Assembly: GCA_963422675.2 (NCBI GenBank)
Contig: CAXVYS010000019.1
Span: 47,660-111,659, forward strand
Direction of reading: 5' to 3'
Source: UBA4416 sp963422675
GTDB lineage: Bacteria > Bacteroidota > Bacteroidia > B-17B0 > Aurantibacillaceae
DNA: 64,000 bases
In this document: positions 8,817 to 18,612 of the stretch, piece after piece
Position numbering within the stretch: position 1 is the first letter of the stretch
Layout of the letters: each line of letters opens with the position of its first letter
Translations under genes and position numbers: made by a program
The notes under the pieces: model-generated
Told to the model about the DNA's origin: nothing
The model's database searches: none
Seen by the model: only the letters and a program-made list of their open reading frames with translations

Positions 8817-10109
8817 TTACTTCTTCAAAAACTTAAAGTCTTTTCCAATATACCTTGCATTTGTTCCCAACTGCTCTTCAATTCTTAATAACTGATTGTA
8901 TTTTGCGATCCGGTCGCTGCGTGAAGCAGAACCTGTTTTAATTTGCCCACAGCTTAAAGCTACTGCCAGATCAGCAATGGTTGTATCTTCTGTTTCACCG
9001 CTTCTATGGCTCATTACCGAGGTATAGCTGTTAGTTTGCGCTAATTGTACGGCATTAATCGTTTCTGTTAAAGTACCAATCTGGTTTACTTTTACAAGGA
9101 TCGAGTTGGCAACACCTCTTTCAATTCCTTTAGATAAGAAATTGACATTGGTCACAAATAAATCATCTCCTACTAATTGTGTAGAAGCTCCCAATTTGTC
9201 TGTCATTAATTTCCAACCATCCCAATCTTCTTCGGCAAAACCATCTTCGATAGAAATAATAGGATATTTTTTTCTCCAGTCAGCCCAAAAATCAACCATT
9301 TGCGAAGCCGTTAATTTATCGCCTGTCGATTTTTTAAAGTGATAGACTTTTTCATCCGTATTATAAAATTCAGAAGCTGCAGCATCCATCGCAATGTAAA
9401 TGTCTTCACCTGCTTTATAACCTGCTGTTTCAATAGCCTGCATCACTGCTTTAATGGCATCTTCATTGTTTCTGAAATTAGGAGCAAAACCACCTTCATC
9501 ACCTACGTTGGTTGACATACCCTGTGATTTTAAAACAGCTTTTAAATGATGGAATACTTCAGTCCCCATCCGTAACCCTTCGCTAAAGCTTTCTGCGCCT
9601 ATTGGCATAATCATAAACTCCTGAAAATCTATACCATTATCCGCATGAGAACCACCATTTAAAATGTTCATCATAGGAATAGGCAATAAGTTGGCATTTA
9701 CGCCACCAATGTATCTGTAAAGCGGCTGGCGACATTCTTCAGCAGCAGCACGGGCAACAGCTAAAGAAACGCCTAATATGGCGTTAGCACCTAAATTACC
9801 TTTGTTTGGGCTCCCGTCTAATTCGATCATGGCAGTATCAATCGCATTTTGATCAAAAACATACATGCCTTTTAATTTTTCGGCAATAACGGTATTTACA
9901 TTATTTACAGCGCGATTCACACTTTTCCCTAAATATTGTGATTTGTCATTATCTCTTAATTCAACGGCTTCATGCATTCCTGTTGATGCTCCCGATGGAA
10001 CAGCCGCTCTTCCTAAGATTCCCTGGTCTGTTACTACATCAACTTCAACAGTTGGATTTCCGCGCGAATCTAAAATTTGTCGCGCTACGATGGTGTGAAT
10101 AAATGACAT
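8817..10109 (-). CDS. eno: Enolase (phosphopyruvate hydratase)
   Basis: Glycolytic enzyme that interconverts 2-phosphoglycerate and phosphoenolpyruvate in the cytoplasm. Seen: the N-terminal ARQILDSRGNPTVEVDV, PSGASTGMHEAVELRD, NVGDEGGFAPN (catalytic Glu region), the metal-binding IAMDAAASEFY and SIEDGFAEEDW segments, GDDLFVTN, the catalytic lysine in ILVKVNQIGTLTET and SHRSGETEDT. At 430 aa it is full length with no insertion. It has its own -7 element upstream and its own terminator, so it is probably monocistronic. Confidence 0.98.
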   Translation of the reverse strand: MSFIHTIVARQILDSRGNPTVEVDVVTDQGILGRAAVPSGASTGMHEAVELRDNDKSQYLGKSVNRAVNNVNTVIAEKLKGMYVFDQNAIDTAMIELDGSPNKGNLGANAILGVSLAVARAAAEECRQPLYRYIGGVNANLLPIPMMNILNGGSHADNGIDFQEFMIMPIGAESFSEGLRMGTEVFHHLKAVLKSQGMSTNVGDEGGFAPNFRNNEDAIKAVMQAIETAGYKAGEDIYIAMDAAASEFYNTDEKVYHFKKSTGDKLTASQMVDFWADWRKKYPIISIEDGFAEEDWDGWKLMTDKLGASTQLVGDDLFVTNVNFLSKGIERGVANSILVKVNQIGTLTETINAVQLAQTNSYTSVMSHRSGETEDTTIADLAVALSCGQIKTGSASRSDRIAKYNQLLRIEEQLGTNARYIGKDFKFLKK

Positions 10110-10141
10110 ATAATATCTGTTTTTTGAGGTTTATGAGGCCT

Positions 10142-10149
10142 CAAAATTA
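10142..10149 (-). promoter_or_regulatory. Bacteroidota -7 element for enolase
   Basis: On the minus strand this reads TAATTTTG (TAnnTTTG), about 33 bases upstream of the enolase start. Confidence 0.45.
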
Positions 10150-10253
10150 AATAAACTTTTTATAATTAAAATTTAATGTGTGTAATTTTTGGTAAAATAA
10201 ATCGTGGAGGAACCACCAATAGTTCTAAAACCGGAAGATAGGGCAGAAGTAGT

Positions 10254-11132
10254 TTATTTTCGTTTATCTAACCCCCATAAAAGCTTATTCCTGAGGGTTT
10301 CAAAGAAATGTTGCCCATCAAGGTTAATCATATTAAACCTGAAATCTGCTTTTCTGATAACCAGTTCTGCCTGTTGTGTAATGGTTTGCGAGCGTGAATC
10401 CAACGATACATTAAAACTGTCGCTTCTGCCCGACACTTTAAAACTCAGTATTTTATTATTGGAAATAACAATAGGCCTTACATTCAAATTGTGGGGCGCA
10501 ATAGGGGTAATAATAAAATTATCGGAATCAGGCAACATAATAGGTCCACCGCAACTTAAGGAATAAGCCGTAGAGCCTGTTGGTGTAGAAACAATAAGAC
10601 CATCAGCAAAATAAGAATTTAAAAAAATACCATCCACATAAGTGTCAATGTGAATCATCGCACTCGATTCTTTTTTATGAATTGTAAATTCATTCAAGGC
10701 ATAATTCACCTGGTTAAAATCAGAAGCATTGTTTTCTAAAACAATTAATTCTCTTTTATCAAGGGTATATTTTTCTTTAATCAGCAACTGTATTGCTTTC
10801 GAAAAATCTTCTTTATATACGGTCGCTAAAAACCCTAAACGGCCTGTGTTTACGCCCAATACAGGGATACCTGATTTTCTTACAAATTCAAGGGTTTCGA
10901 GCATGGTGCCGTCGCCTCCTAAAGAAATAACATAATCTGCTTTCGCGATCAGCTCTTCAAAATTCGAATACGTATTCAGTTTGAAATCTACACCGTTTTC
11001 CGAAATTAAAAAATCGAGGTAAGGTTTATAAACAATAACTTTAAAGTGTTCGCTATTGGAAAGGGCAATAAGCTGTTCCAGATAATGAGGAAAATTTTCT
11101 TTCGTATTTCTGGCGTATACAGCTATCGTCAT
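10254..11132 (-). CDS. nadK: NAD kinase
   Basis: Phosphorylates NAD to NADP with ATP, supplying NADPH metabolism. Seen: GGDGTMLE at residues 72-79 (ATP/catalytic motif with the essential Asp), NTGRLGFLA, NEFTIHK and the glycine-rich TPTGSTAYSLSCGGPI, all diagnostic of the family; 292 aa is the usual length. It follows the CBS-domain gene by 86 bases on the same strand, an arrangement I recall from Flavobacteria next to a DUF6089 gene. Here enolase lies between it and the PorG-like gene. Confidence 0.96.
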   Translation of the reverse strand: MTIAVYARNTKENFPHYLEQLIALSNSEHFKVIVYKPYLDFLISENGVDFKLNTYSNFEELIAKADYVISLGGDGTMLETLEFVRKSGIPVLGVNTGRLGFLATVYKEDFSKAIQLLIKEKYTLDKRELIVLENNASDFNQVNYALNEFTIHKKESSAMIHIDTYVDGIFLNSYFADGLIVSTPTGSTAYSLSCGGPIMLPDSDNFIITPIAPHNLNVRPIVISNNKILSFKVSGRSDSFNVSLDSRSQTITQQAELVIRKADFRFNMINLDGQHFFETLRNKLLWGLDKRK

Positions 11133-11218
11133 TTTGTAATATAAACTCTAATTCCTTTAATTATTTTTAGTATGTCTCTTCGTTTCTTTTCAATCCATTG
11201 AGCCTTTAATCCCCTCAA

Positions 11219-11887
11219 TTATATATTCAGGAAGTGAATAAACTCATCTAATTTATCTTTAATGGCAGATTCAAAATTACTATTTTGGAAAGATGCTTTT
11301 ACCACATAATTGTAGCGGTAAAAAGTTTGTAAAATGCGGGAAAGGTCTTCTGTATTTACTTTAATGGTAACTTCCATTTTAGTGCTTTCAGGTATAGAAG
11401 AAACGTGCGCACTCAATACTTTCGAATCATTGCCTTCTACAATATTCGCAATTTGCGTTAACGAATAATCAGCCTGGTTTACCTCTAAAACAATTACACC
11501 ACCAGGATCCTGTACCGAAGCCATGGTAGATATATTTTGAAGTAACCCTTTTAACGTGATGCAACCCTTATACAATTCCTTATCATCTAAAACAGGAATT
11601 AATGTAAGGTTAAACGACATCATCAGTTTTAAAAGATCATACGTGTGCTGATAGTTATGAATAATAGGTTTTAACAGGGGCGTTTTTAATTCAGCCAATG
11701 TTTCCTTCGGGTGATTATAATCGATCAGGTCATGTTCGGAAACAATGCCAATTAATTCTCTTTCTTTCACCACAGCCAAATGTGAAACTTTAAATTGTTC
11801 CATCCAGTCCAATGCAACCTCAACTGTGTCAGTGTGCTTTAGCGGTGGAATTTCATCAGTAATTAAATCGGAAACTAGCATAAACAA
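11219..11887 (-). CDS. CBS-pair protein with C-terminal ACT-like domain
   Basis: Cytoplasmic regulatory-type protein. Seen: two CBS motifs in the first 120 residues (VSHLAVVKERELIGIVSEHDLIDY and LTLIPVLDDKELYKGCITLKGLL), then a beta-alpha-beta region starting GGVIVLEVNQADYSLTQIANIVE that looks like an ACT domain. CBS pairs bind adenosyl ligands, and ACT domains bind small metabolites. No catalytic domain is attached, so it probably senses nucleotide or redox state; being directly upstream of nadK suggests an NAD(P)-related role, which is inference. Confidence 0.8.
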   Translation of the reverse strand: MFMLVSDLITDEIPPLKHTDTVEVALDWMEQFKVSHLAVVKERELIGIVSEHDLIDYNHPKETLAELKTPLLKPIIHNYQHTYDLLKLMMSFNLTLIPVLDDKELYKGCITLKGLLQNISTMASVQDPGGVIVLEVNQADYSLTQIANIVEGNDSKVLSAHVSSIPESTKMEVTIKVNTEDLSRILQTFYRYNYVVKASFQNSNFESAIKDKLDEFIHFLNI

Positions 11888-12016
11888 AAGTAGTATTAAT
11901 TTATTATAAAAGCTTTAGTAGTATAATAATGTTTAACGTTTAAGATACACTTTAGTTTAATAGTAAGTTTAGTTAAACTTTATTAATTATGGACAAAATT
12001 TAAACGTATAAACCTT

Positions 12017-12024
12017 TATATTTG
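12017..12024 (+). promoter_or_regulatory. Bacteroidota -7 element overlapping a false TTG start of proline dehydrogenase
   Basis: TATATTTG matches TAnnTTTG. The possible TTG start at 12022 falls inside this element, so translation more likely begins at the ATG at 12040, 15 bases beyond it. Confidence 0.5.
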
Positions 12025-12039
12025 ACCATATTTTACTTC

Positions 12040-13197
12040 ATGATTTCTTTTGATAACACAGAAAATGCCTTCAAGGCAAAATCCAATGGCGACTTAAACC
12101 GTTCCTATTGGTTATTTAAATTAATTAGTAACCCAACACTCGTAAAAGTTGGAGCTAATACGGCCCCCTTTGCACTTAATATCGGATTAAAAGGCCTGTT
12201 CAAAAACACTATTTTTAAACAGTTTGTTGGTGGAGAAAATATTAACGATTGTGATAAAACCATTAATGAATTAGGGAAATTTAATATCGGAACTATTTTA
12301 GATTACAGCGTGGAAGGCAAGGAAAGCGAAGCCGACTTTGATGCCTGTTGTAAAGAAACCCAGGAAACAATTCATAAAGCTAAAAGTAATGAACACATTC
12401 CTTTTTGTGTATTTAAAGTTACCGGCCTGGCATGCTTTGATCTGTTGGAAAAAGTAAGTTCGAAAGCAGCTTTAACCAACGACGAAGAAAAAGAATATGA
12501 AAAAGTACGCCAACGTGTACACGCCATTTGTGATGCGGCATTTAAAGCACAACAACCTTTGTTTATTGATGCCGAGGAAAGCTGGATTCAACCTGCTATT
12601 GATGATTTGGCAGACGAAAACATGAAGCTCTTTAATAAAGAAAAAGCAATTGTATATAACACATTTCAGTTGTACCGAAAAGACAGACTGGCTTTTTTAA
12701 AGCAAACGATTTCACATGCAAAAGCAAACCAATACCATGTAGGAGCAAAACTTGTAAGAGGGGCTTATATGGAAAAAGAACGGAAGAGAGCCATAGAAAA
12801 AAATTATCCCTCTCCTATACAGGATACAAAAGAAAATTCTGACAAAGATTATAATCTGGCATTGGAAGAATGCATTAACCATATTGATATGATAGGTCTT
12901 TGTGCCGGAACGCATAACGAACAAAGCAGCCTGGCATTGGTGAAATTAATGCAGGAACACTCTATTGCCAATTCAGATAAACGTGTTTATTTTTCGCAGC
13001 TCTTAGGAATGAGCGATCACATTAGTTATAACTTAACACTGGGAGGCTATAATGTGGCTAAATACGTTCCTTATGGTCCTGTTAAGGAAGTACTGCCATA
13101 CCTCATCAGAAGAGCGCAGGAAAACACTTCTGTGAAAGGACAAACGGGCAGAGAACTTAGTCTGATTATCAAAGAAAAATCCAGAAGAAAAAAATAA
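12040..13197 (+). CDS. Proline dehydrogenase
   Basis: FAD enzyme that oxidises proline to pyrroline-5-carboxylate, feeding electrons to quinone. Seen: the beta/alpha-barrel signatures LVRGAYMEKER, LCAGTHNEQ, YFSQLLGMSDHISYNL and the C-terminal YVPYGPVKEVLPYLIRRAQEN, all diagnostic of the PRODH domain. It is a stand-alone enzyme (385 aa), not a PutA fusion; the partner P5C dehydrogenase is not in this window. The ATG at 12040 (MISFDNTENAF) is preferred over the in-frame TTG at 12022, which lies in a promoter element. Confidence 0.93.
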   Translation: MISFDNTENAFKAKSNGDLNRSYWLFKLISNPTLVKVGANTAPFALNIGLKGLFKNTIFKQFVGGENINDCDKTINELGKFNIGTILDYSVEGKESEADFDACCKETQETIHKAKSNEHIPFCVFKVTGLACFDLLEKVSSKAALTNDEEKEYEKVRQRVHAICDAAFKAQQPLFIDAEESWIQPAIDDLADENMKLFNKEKAIVYNTFQLYRKDRLAFLKQTISHAKANQYHVGAKLVRGAYMEKERKRAIEKNYPSPIQDTKENSDKDYNLALEECINHIDMIGLCAGTHNEQSSLALVKLMQEHSIANSDKRVYFSQLLGMSDHISYNLTLGGYNVAKYVPYGPVKEVLPYLIRRAQENTSVKGQTGRELSLIIKEKSRRKK

Positions 13198-13224
13198 GTT
13201 ATTTTATATGCAGTCATGTCATAA

Positions 13225-13257
13225 AAAAAGCCTTCGTTATAACTAACGAAGGCTTTT
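13225..13257. terminator. Bidirectional terminator between proline dehydrogenase and porV
   Basis: A long perfect stem (AAAAAGCCTTCGTTA and its complement) with an A run on one side and a T run on the other, placed between two convergent genes, so it can serve both. Confidence 0.9.
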
Positions 13258-13277
13258 TAAGTTCTAGGGAAATTGGT

Positions 13278-14543
13278 TTACTCTGTAGGTTTTGGCGTAG
13301 CATTTTGGCCTTTAAAGGCATCAAAGTCAAACGTCAGTGTAAAACGGAGTGTGTTTTGTAAAGGATTACGTTGTGTTATCGGAATTAAATAAGCCATATC
13401 CAATCCAAATACATTATACCTTAAACCGATACCTGCAGTAAAAAATTTACGATTACCTTTTGTTTTAGCCTCATTAAAATAACCGCCGCGAACAGCAAAT
13501 GTTTTTGCATACCAGTATTCAAACCCGATACTGAAATTAATTTCTTTCAGTTCTTCTTTCATACCACCCGGTGCATCACTAAAAGACTGTAACATTCCTT
13601 TTGCTACCGGTACATCAGGGTTTTTACCTGCTGCAATTATTTTCTGATTCGTTGCAGGATCAATAGCATCAAAGGCTGTAGGGTTTCCTAAAGAATCAAG
13701 TGCTTTTTTATAAACAGGCTGTGTTGGCACTAATAATTTATTAACATCACCGTAAAAACCAAACGTGTTATTATCATCCAACTGTAATTTTAATCCACCT
13801 CCTAAACGTAAGTTAATAGGAATAAAATCTTTTTTAGCAGAGTAAGAAATTTTAGTACCAATATTACTCACAACTAAACCTGCGCTTGCAACTGATTTAT
13901 AATCTCCAACTTTAAAATTCTTTTTAGATTGGTAGTATAAACCAACATCCACTGCAACCGATTGGCCTGGTTTTGTTGTTTGCCCGCTGCTTGTTGTATA
14001 GTTACCGGTTAAATTTGAACGGATATAACGAACTGCCAAACCTGCTGAAAACGTTTCAGATAATTTTTGTGAATAGGCAAGGTCTAATGCAAATTCATTT
14101 GGTCTGAACTGCCCTGTGGTATTTCCTGTTATATCTGTAAACGTAATATTACCTAAAGAGAAATACCTTAAAGATGCTCCAATGGCTTGTGTTTTACTTA
14201 TTTTACTGTATCCTGAAACATAATACAGGTAAATATCCGGTACCAATTGTTTTAACCAGGGTGTGACATTAATTGCAGCTCCCGCTTTTTTTTCTGAAAA
14301 TGCCAGTTTTGCTACATTCCAGTGTATACTGTTTGCATCTGCAGGCGTTGCTGCACCAACCTCTCCCATTGCACCTTCTCTCGAATCCGGGCATATCATT
14401 AAAAAAGGTACAGCAGTCGTAATTGTATTTACCCGTCCGCTTAATGCTTGTGTGCTTAATGTTTGTGGGGTACTTGTTTGTGCATTGCTTTGTACACAAA
14501 GTATTACTCCTGTTCCAAAAGTTCCTAAAATTCGTTTTTGCAT
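13278..14543 (-). CDS. porV: Type IX secretion outer-membrane protein PorV (LptO)
   Basis: Outer-membrane beta-barrel that shuttles T9SS cargo from the translocon to the PorU-containing attachment complex. Seen: signal peptide (ending SNAQT), the mature start TAVPFLMICPDSREGAMGEVG, typical of PorV, the SIHWNVAKLAF motif, and repeated amphipathic strands to the C-terminal LRFTLTFDFDAF. 421 aa is usual. It lies 36 bases downstream of porU on the same strand, the conserved porU-porV order known from Flavobacterium, so the two are an operon ending at the bidirectional terminator. Confidence 0.93.
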   Translation of the reverse strand: MQKRILGTFGTGVILCVQSNAQTSTPQTLSTQALSGRVNTITTAVPFLMICPDSREGAMGEVGAATPADANSIHWNVAKLAFSEKKAGAAINVTPWLKQLVPDIYLYYVSGYSKISKTQAIGASLRYFSLGNITFTDITGNTTGQFRPNEFALDLAYSQKLSETFSAGLAVRYIRSNLTGNYTTSSGQTTKPGQSVAVDVGLYYQSKKNFKVGDYKSVASAGLVVSNIGTKISYSAKKDFIPINLRLGGGLKLQLDDNNTFGFYGDVNKLLVPTQPVYKKALDSLGNPTAFDAIDPATNQKIIAAGKNPDVPVAKGMLQSFSDAPGGMKEELKEINFSIGFEYWYAKTFAVRGGYFNEAKTKGNRKFFTAGIGLRYNVFGLDMAYLIPITQRNPLQNTLRFTLTFDFDAFKGQNATPKPTE

Positions 14544-14579
14544 TGTTTTATCTTTAAAAAAAGAGCTTCAAATATATGA

Positions 14580-17500
14580 TTAATTTAGAATAACCAGCTT
14601 TTCAATTTTTTCGGCTTTCTTTTGCGAGTTATCCGTTACCATTACGCGGTAAATATATACTCCACGCGCCAGTTTATCTCCAAAGTCATCTTTTCCATCC
14701 CATTCTATACCGTCAAAACGAAAACCCTCGTTATTTATTGTCTGGTTTATCGATTTTACCATTTTTCCACTAATTGTATAAATCTGAATTACCGCTTTTA
14801 AAGTTGTACAACATTGGTTATGTTCAATAAAAAATTTAGTTTTTGTGGTAAACGGATTAGGGTAGTTCAACACATGTTTTAAAGCAAGTTCTGCCTGGTT
14901 GGCCACAATAAAATCCGTATAGGAAACAGACGAATTATTTTGAACATCCCACACTTTAACACTGAGCCTGTGGCTGCCTTCAGAGAGCTCATTAAACGGG
15001 TAGCGAATCTTTCCTTTTTGATAAGTATTAAGATCGGCAGTATAATAATCGTTCAACACAATAGGTTTACTGGAGTTTTCATCTAATACAGCTACTGCGT
15101 CATGCCCAATACCTGTACCTAACGTATTTACCCCACTCGAATCCGAAACTACCGCATATATTTTAGGATTTTCGTTGGTGATGCCACCGGGTACAAATTT
15201 TTCATCGTTCATGTACAAATGCACTGCTGGCCCGTCATTATCAGGTATCGCGTTAGAGTTATATCCTCCAACCACCACCTGGTCGTAATAACCACCGGCA
15301 TCATTTATACCGTTATGAGCGTAGTAGCTGATTTTTCCCTTACCAAAATTGTTGGAAATATCTTTAGGAACTAAAAACGTAAAACTGAAATTACCGTTTT
15401 TCACTTCAGATTTACCTCTGTAAATAATATTTTTTTGGAGAATAAAAGACCTGGGAGGTGAACCTAGATCATTAGATAATGTCGTTACATTTATTTCCCT
15501 GTCGAAAACGGTGGGGTAAACAACACCGTTAAAGGTGTTTAATTTATTTCCGGTTTTATCTCCTACAAAACCAGTAACGGTTATTTTTGATAATGCTTTC
15601 AAAGTATCGCTTGATAACATAGAAACACTTTGTGTATTAATGGCCGAGGTATATACTTTTTGCTGAGGATAAGCTAGCTTTAATGCCGGATCGCCTAAGA
15701 TCACAAAGTTCATATACTGCGGAGCAAATCCAATATCCTGCTTGGTTAATCTAAAAAGATCACCTATTGCAGGCATTTTACCATTGGTCATAGGGCTTAA
15801 AGCATGTGTATAAAACGCATAATTTAAAGAGGAGTTAGATCCTGCAAATGCTAAGCGAACAGTGGTCATTAATCCAATAGCACCACCATTTGGATTTAAC
15901 AGGCAATATTCCCCGGCAGATGTTCTGTCGGGATCATCAAACCGGCTAAATTCGCATGTAGCAGTAAGCATCAGAGGCATATTATTAATGTTTTTCCACG
16001 CTAAAATTTGCGGAACGCTTACCACCCTTTCTTCTGTTAAACCAATTTCACCACCATGGCCTATGTAATTAAATAACAGGCAGCCTTTTTCCATTCTTCG
16101 GTCAATGTCGGTTACTACATCAGGATAGCGATCACCACCGGGTGTAGAATATTGTTTATAGGCATCGAGATAGATCTTATCTACATTATAGTTTTTATGG
16201 TTTGTATAAACAAGGTTTGTGAGACTTTCCGCATCAATGATAAACGTATTATTTTCCTCATCATCCGCTAAAAAGCTTACCCAATTTCTCCAGTCACCTT
16301 GCGGGTAATCATTTTCGGAAGTTGTACACGACGATTCAATGGCATTCACATCGAAGCCATTATTTTGTTTGTAATAGTGTTCCACTTTATTGGTAACCGC
16401 TACAGCTTCTTCTTTTGTTCTCACAGGAAAACGCCCAACACCAATGTCTACAATATCATTGGAAACAAGATCTCCTTCACCATCATCCATCATTGCAAAA
16501 AAGTCATCTGTAGTAAAGGAATTAATGTAGGATGTTGAATTATACGTTTGGTAGGTGGGAATTAATGCACTGTTACCGCTTAAATTAATCGGTTTATTTT
16601 TATAAGATCCATCACCTAATAACAATAAATATTTTGTTGCCTGGTTAGGATTTACCGGACGCTTATAGAGCATTTTTACAAACTCCCTGATGCCGCCTAT
16701 ATCAGGAGTACCTGAAGAAAATTCGTTGTAAACCTGATCTGTTGTAGCAATTACATAAGTTAACGAATCGTAATCCTTATGCAGTTTTGCAATACGGGTA
16801 GCTTCCTGTATAAACAAAGGATGAGTAACAATGATAAAATCAGCTTGTTGTACAGCATGTAAATTTTGATTGGCTACAGTACCGTATACTTTCGGCGTAT
16901 AAGCCTGGTTAACTGTAAACACGCAAAATTCTTTTAAGGAATCAGAACTATTTGTAAAGTCCAGTTGATTTCCATTGGAATTATACAATTGATTTTTTAC
17001 ATTTAACGGATTTGTGACATCCCATATGGTTGGTAATAGAGTACCATTATTGGTAAGCATGTATTTAGCAAATGTATTAGCCCCGCCAATTACAGTTTGA
17101 TCTCTGAAATTAAACTGGGTTTGATTAAAAACTAAACTTCTGCGGCAATTAAATATTATTTTATCTAACCATCCTGTTGCCTGGCTTGTTTGCTTTGTAA
17201 CAGTAACAGATAATGCATTTGAGCCTAACGCGCCTTTTTTTAAACCTGTTCCCGGATAACCGAAATCGGCTGTATAGTCGCTGGTATTAGTGGGGTTACA
17301 ACTAATTAAAAAACTTCCGTTATTAAAATTTACGGCATATACCGATGTAATATTACTGCGGGATAGTACACTCGTTTTTACAATAACACTGTCACCTACA
17401 ATAGCATCCGGTATATTAAAATTAAAGTTGTACGACGTATTAAAATCAAATTTTTCGCCATAAAATTCACGTCCGCTTTTTACAACATTAAGTGTATTTA

Positions 17501-18479
17501 ACTCATGGTAACCATAGTAATCCTGGGCGTTAGTTGTTTTATTGGCAGTAGCTCCCAACGAGTTTTGTTGTTGTATGCGCTGCCCCATACCTAAATCAAC
17601 CGTTATAAAATAATAAGACGTATCACTAAACGAATGTGGGTAGTAGTCGTAGGTAATATTTCCCGCTTTGGAAAGTTTCCAGGCATCTGTACTTTGTCCA
17701 TAAAACAATATGTAATCTGTATTGTCAAACACACCATCACTTTCCCCATTTATAAAAATCGCATTCTCAACCAGGTCATCGTATTTGAAATCGGCATTTT
17801 TTTCTGACATCAGTTTCCCGCCATTCCCATATACCCTTATGTTTTTAGGGTCAACAGCCGACATATTTAATCCCAGGTTGCTTAAAAATGTTTTATCCAT
17901 TTTATAAACCCCGTTTTGAGTAACACCTATCTTGTACCATTTACCGTTTGCCAGTACTGAACTATTGGCATAAGACGAAGCTCGGGCAGTTCTTTGTAAA
18001 GACGGATTCTGAACAAAAGGATTGGGAGTTTGTGCATCCCATACAGGTGTATAGCTTTCCAGGTACTCATATTTGCCGGTTGCTGTATTAAGCCGGATAG
18101 GAATTGTTTTTTGATAAAGAATAGTTTGGTGGCGGGTTATGCCCGTTTCATAAGAAATTTCAAAGTCGCCGGTAATAAAGCTTTTACAGCTCTTAATCGT
18201 TTCAATCTCAGATGAGGTTAATTCCCGGATAACCATTCCTTCCAGTTTTAAAGAAGGCATGGTAGTTCCCTGTAAAGTGGTGGAATGTAAAAAATAAGGA
18301 AGATTGTTTTTTTGAAGATTATAATGGGCAGAGGCTAAAAACGTCGCTTTATCGTTGGTTATGATCGCTAAACTTTTTGAGTTTACTACATTCTGTTCTC
18401 TGATTTGGCCAAAAAAAGTACCTGAGCAAAAGAAATAAACCCCTAAAATTATGAAATGAAATTTAGTGATAGAAAGCAT
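14580..18479 (-). CDS. porU: Type IX secretion system sortase PorU
   Basis: Cell-surface C25 (gingipain-like) protease that removes the C-terminal sorting domain of T9SS cargo and attaches the cargo to anionic lipopolysaccharide. Seen: signal peptide, a long N-terminal beta region, catalytic His in FNYIGHGGE (near residue 808) and catalytic Cys in TATCEFSRFDDPD (near residue 842), then a C-terminal module beginning LNYPNPFTTKTKF and ending KLVILN, a T9SS type A sorting-like domain that PorU itself is known to carry. 1299 aa is in the usual range. It is the first gene of the porU-porV unit and diverges from porP-gldJ. Confidence 0.95.
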   Translation of the reverse strand: MLSITKFHFIILGVYFFCSGTFFGQIREQNVVNSKSLAIITNDKATFLASAHYNLQKNNLPYFLHSTTLQGTTMPSLKLEGMVIRELTSSEIETIKSCKSFITGDFEISYETGITRHQTILYQKTIPIRLNTATGKYEYLESYTPVWDAQTPNPFVQNPSLQRTARASSYANSSVLANGKWYKIGVTQNGVYKMDKTFLSNLGLNMSAVDPKNIRVYGNGGKLMSEKNADFKYDDLVENAIFINGESDGVFDNTDYILFYGQSTDAWKLSKAGNITYDYYPHSFSDTSYYFITVDLGMGQRIQQQNSLGATANKTTNAQDYYGYHELNTLNVVKSGREFYGEKFDFNTSYNFNFNIPDAIVGDSVIVKTSVLSRSNITSVYAVNFNNGSFLISCNPTNTSDYTADFGYPGTGLKKGALGSNALSVTVTKQTSQATGWLDKIIFNCRRSLVFNQTQFNFRDQTVIGGANTFAKYMLTNNGTLLPTIWDVTNPLNVKNQLYNSNGNQLDFTNSSDSLKEFCVFTVNQAYTPKVYGTVANQNLHAVQQADFIIVTHPLFIQEATRIAKLHKDYDSLTYVIATTDQVYNEFSSGTPDIGGIREFVKMLYKRPVNPNQATKYLLLLGDGSYKNKPINLSGNSALIPTYQTYNSTSYINSFTTDDFFAMMDDGEGDLVSNDIVDIGVGRFPVRTKEEAVAVTNKVEHYYKQNNGFDVNAIESSCTTSENDYPQGDWRNWVSFLADDEENNTFIIDAESLTNLVYTNHKNYNVDKIYLDAYKQYSTPGGDRYPDVVTDIDRRMEKGCLLFNYIGHGGEIGLTEERVVSVPQILAWKNINNMPLMLTATCEFSRFDDPDRTSAGEYCLLNPNGGAIGLMTTVRLAFAGSNSSLNYAFYTHALSPMTNGKMPAIGDLFRLTKQDIGFAPQYMNFVILGDPALKLAYPQQKVYTSAINTQSVSMLSSDTLKALSKITVTGFVGDKTGNKLNTFNGVVYPTVFDREINVTTLSNDLGSPPRSFILQKNIIYRGKSEVKNGNFSFTFLVPKDISNNFGKGKISYYAHNGINDAGGYYDQVVVGGYNSNAIPDNDGPAVHLYMNDEKFVPGGITNENPKIYAVVSDSSGVNTLGTGIGHDAVAVLDENSSKPIVLNDYYTADLNTYQKGKIRYPFNELSEGSHRLSVKVWDVQNNSSVSYTDFIVANQAELALKHVLNYPNPFTTKTKFFIEHNQCCTTLKAVIQIYTISGKMVKSINQTINNEGFRFDGIEWDGKDDFGDKLARGVYIYRVMVTDNSQKKAEKIEKLVILN

Positions 18480-18571
18480 TTTGGATATTTTTTGTAGTTA
18501 TATCAGAGTTAAAACGACAAAGAAAATAAAATATTGTTGCATAAAAGTTTTTATTTTTCAAAGTAGACTGT

Positions 18572-18579
18572 TATATTTG
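18572..18579 (+). promoter_or_regulatory. Bacteroidota -7 element for porP-gldJ
   Basis: TATATTTG matches TAnnTTTG, 33 bases before the PorP/SprF start, in the 133-base divergent region shared with porU. Confidence 0.5.
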
Positions 18580-18612
18580 TGTTTAGGAATAGATTTTAAG
18601 TAAAAAATTTAC

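Noticed and set aside
10204..10566. 120-aa open frame on the plus strand
   Set aside because: Mostly antisense to nadK, no recognisable domain and no ribosome site; shadow frame.
12022..12039. TTG start for proline dehydrogenase
   Set aside because: The TTG is part of a TATATTTG -7 element; the ATG at 12040 gives the better protein start.
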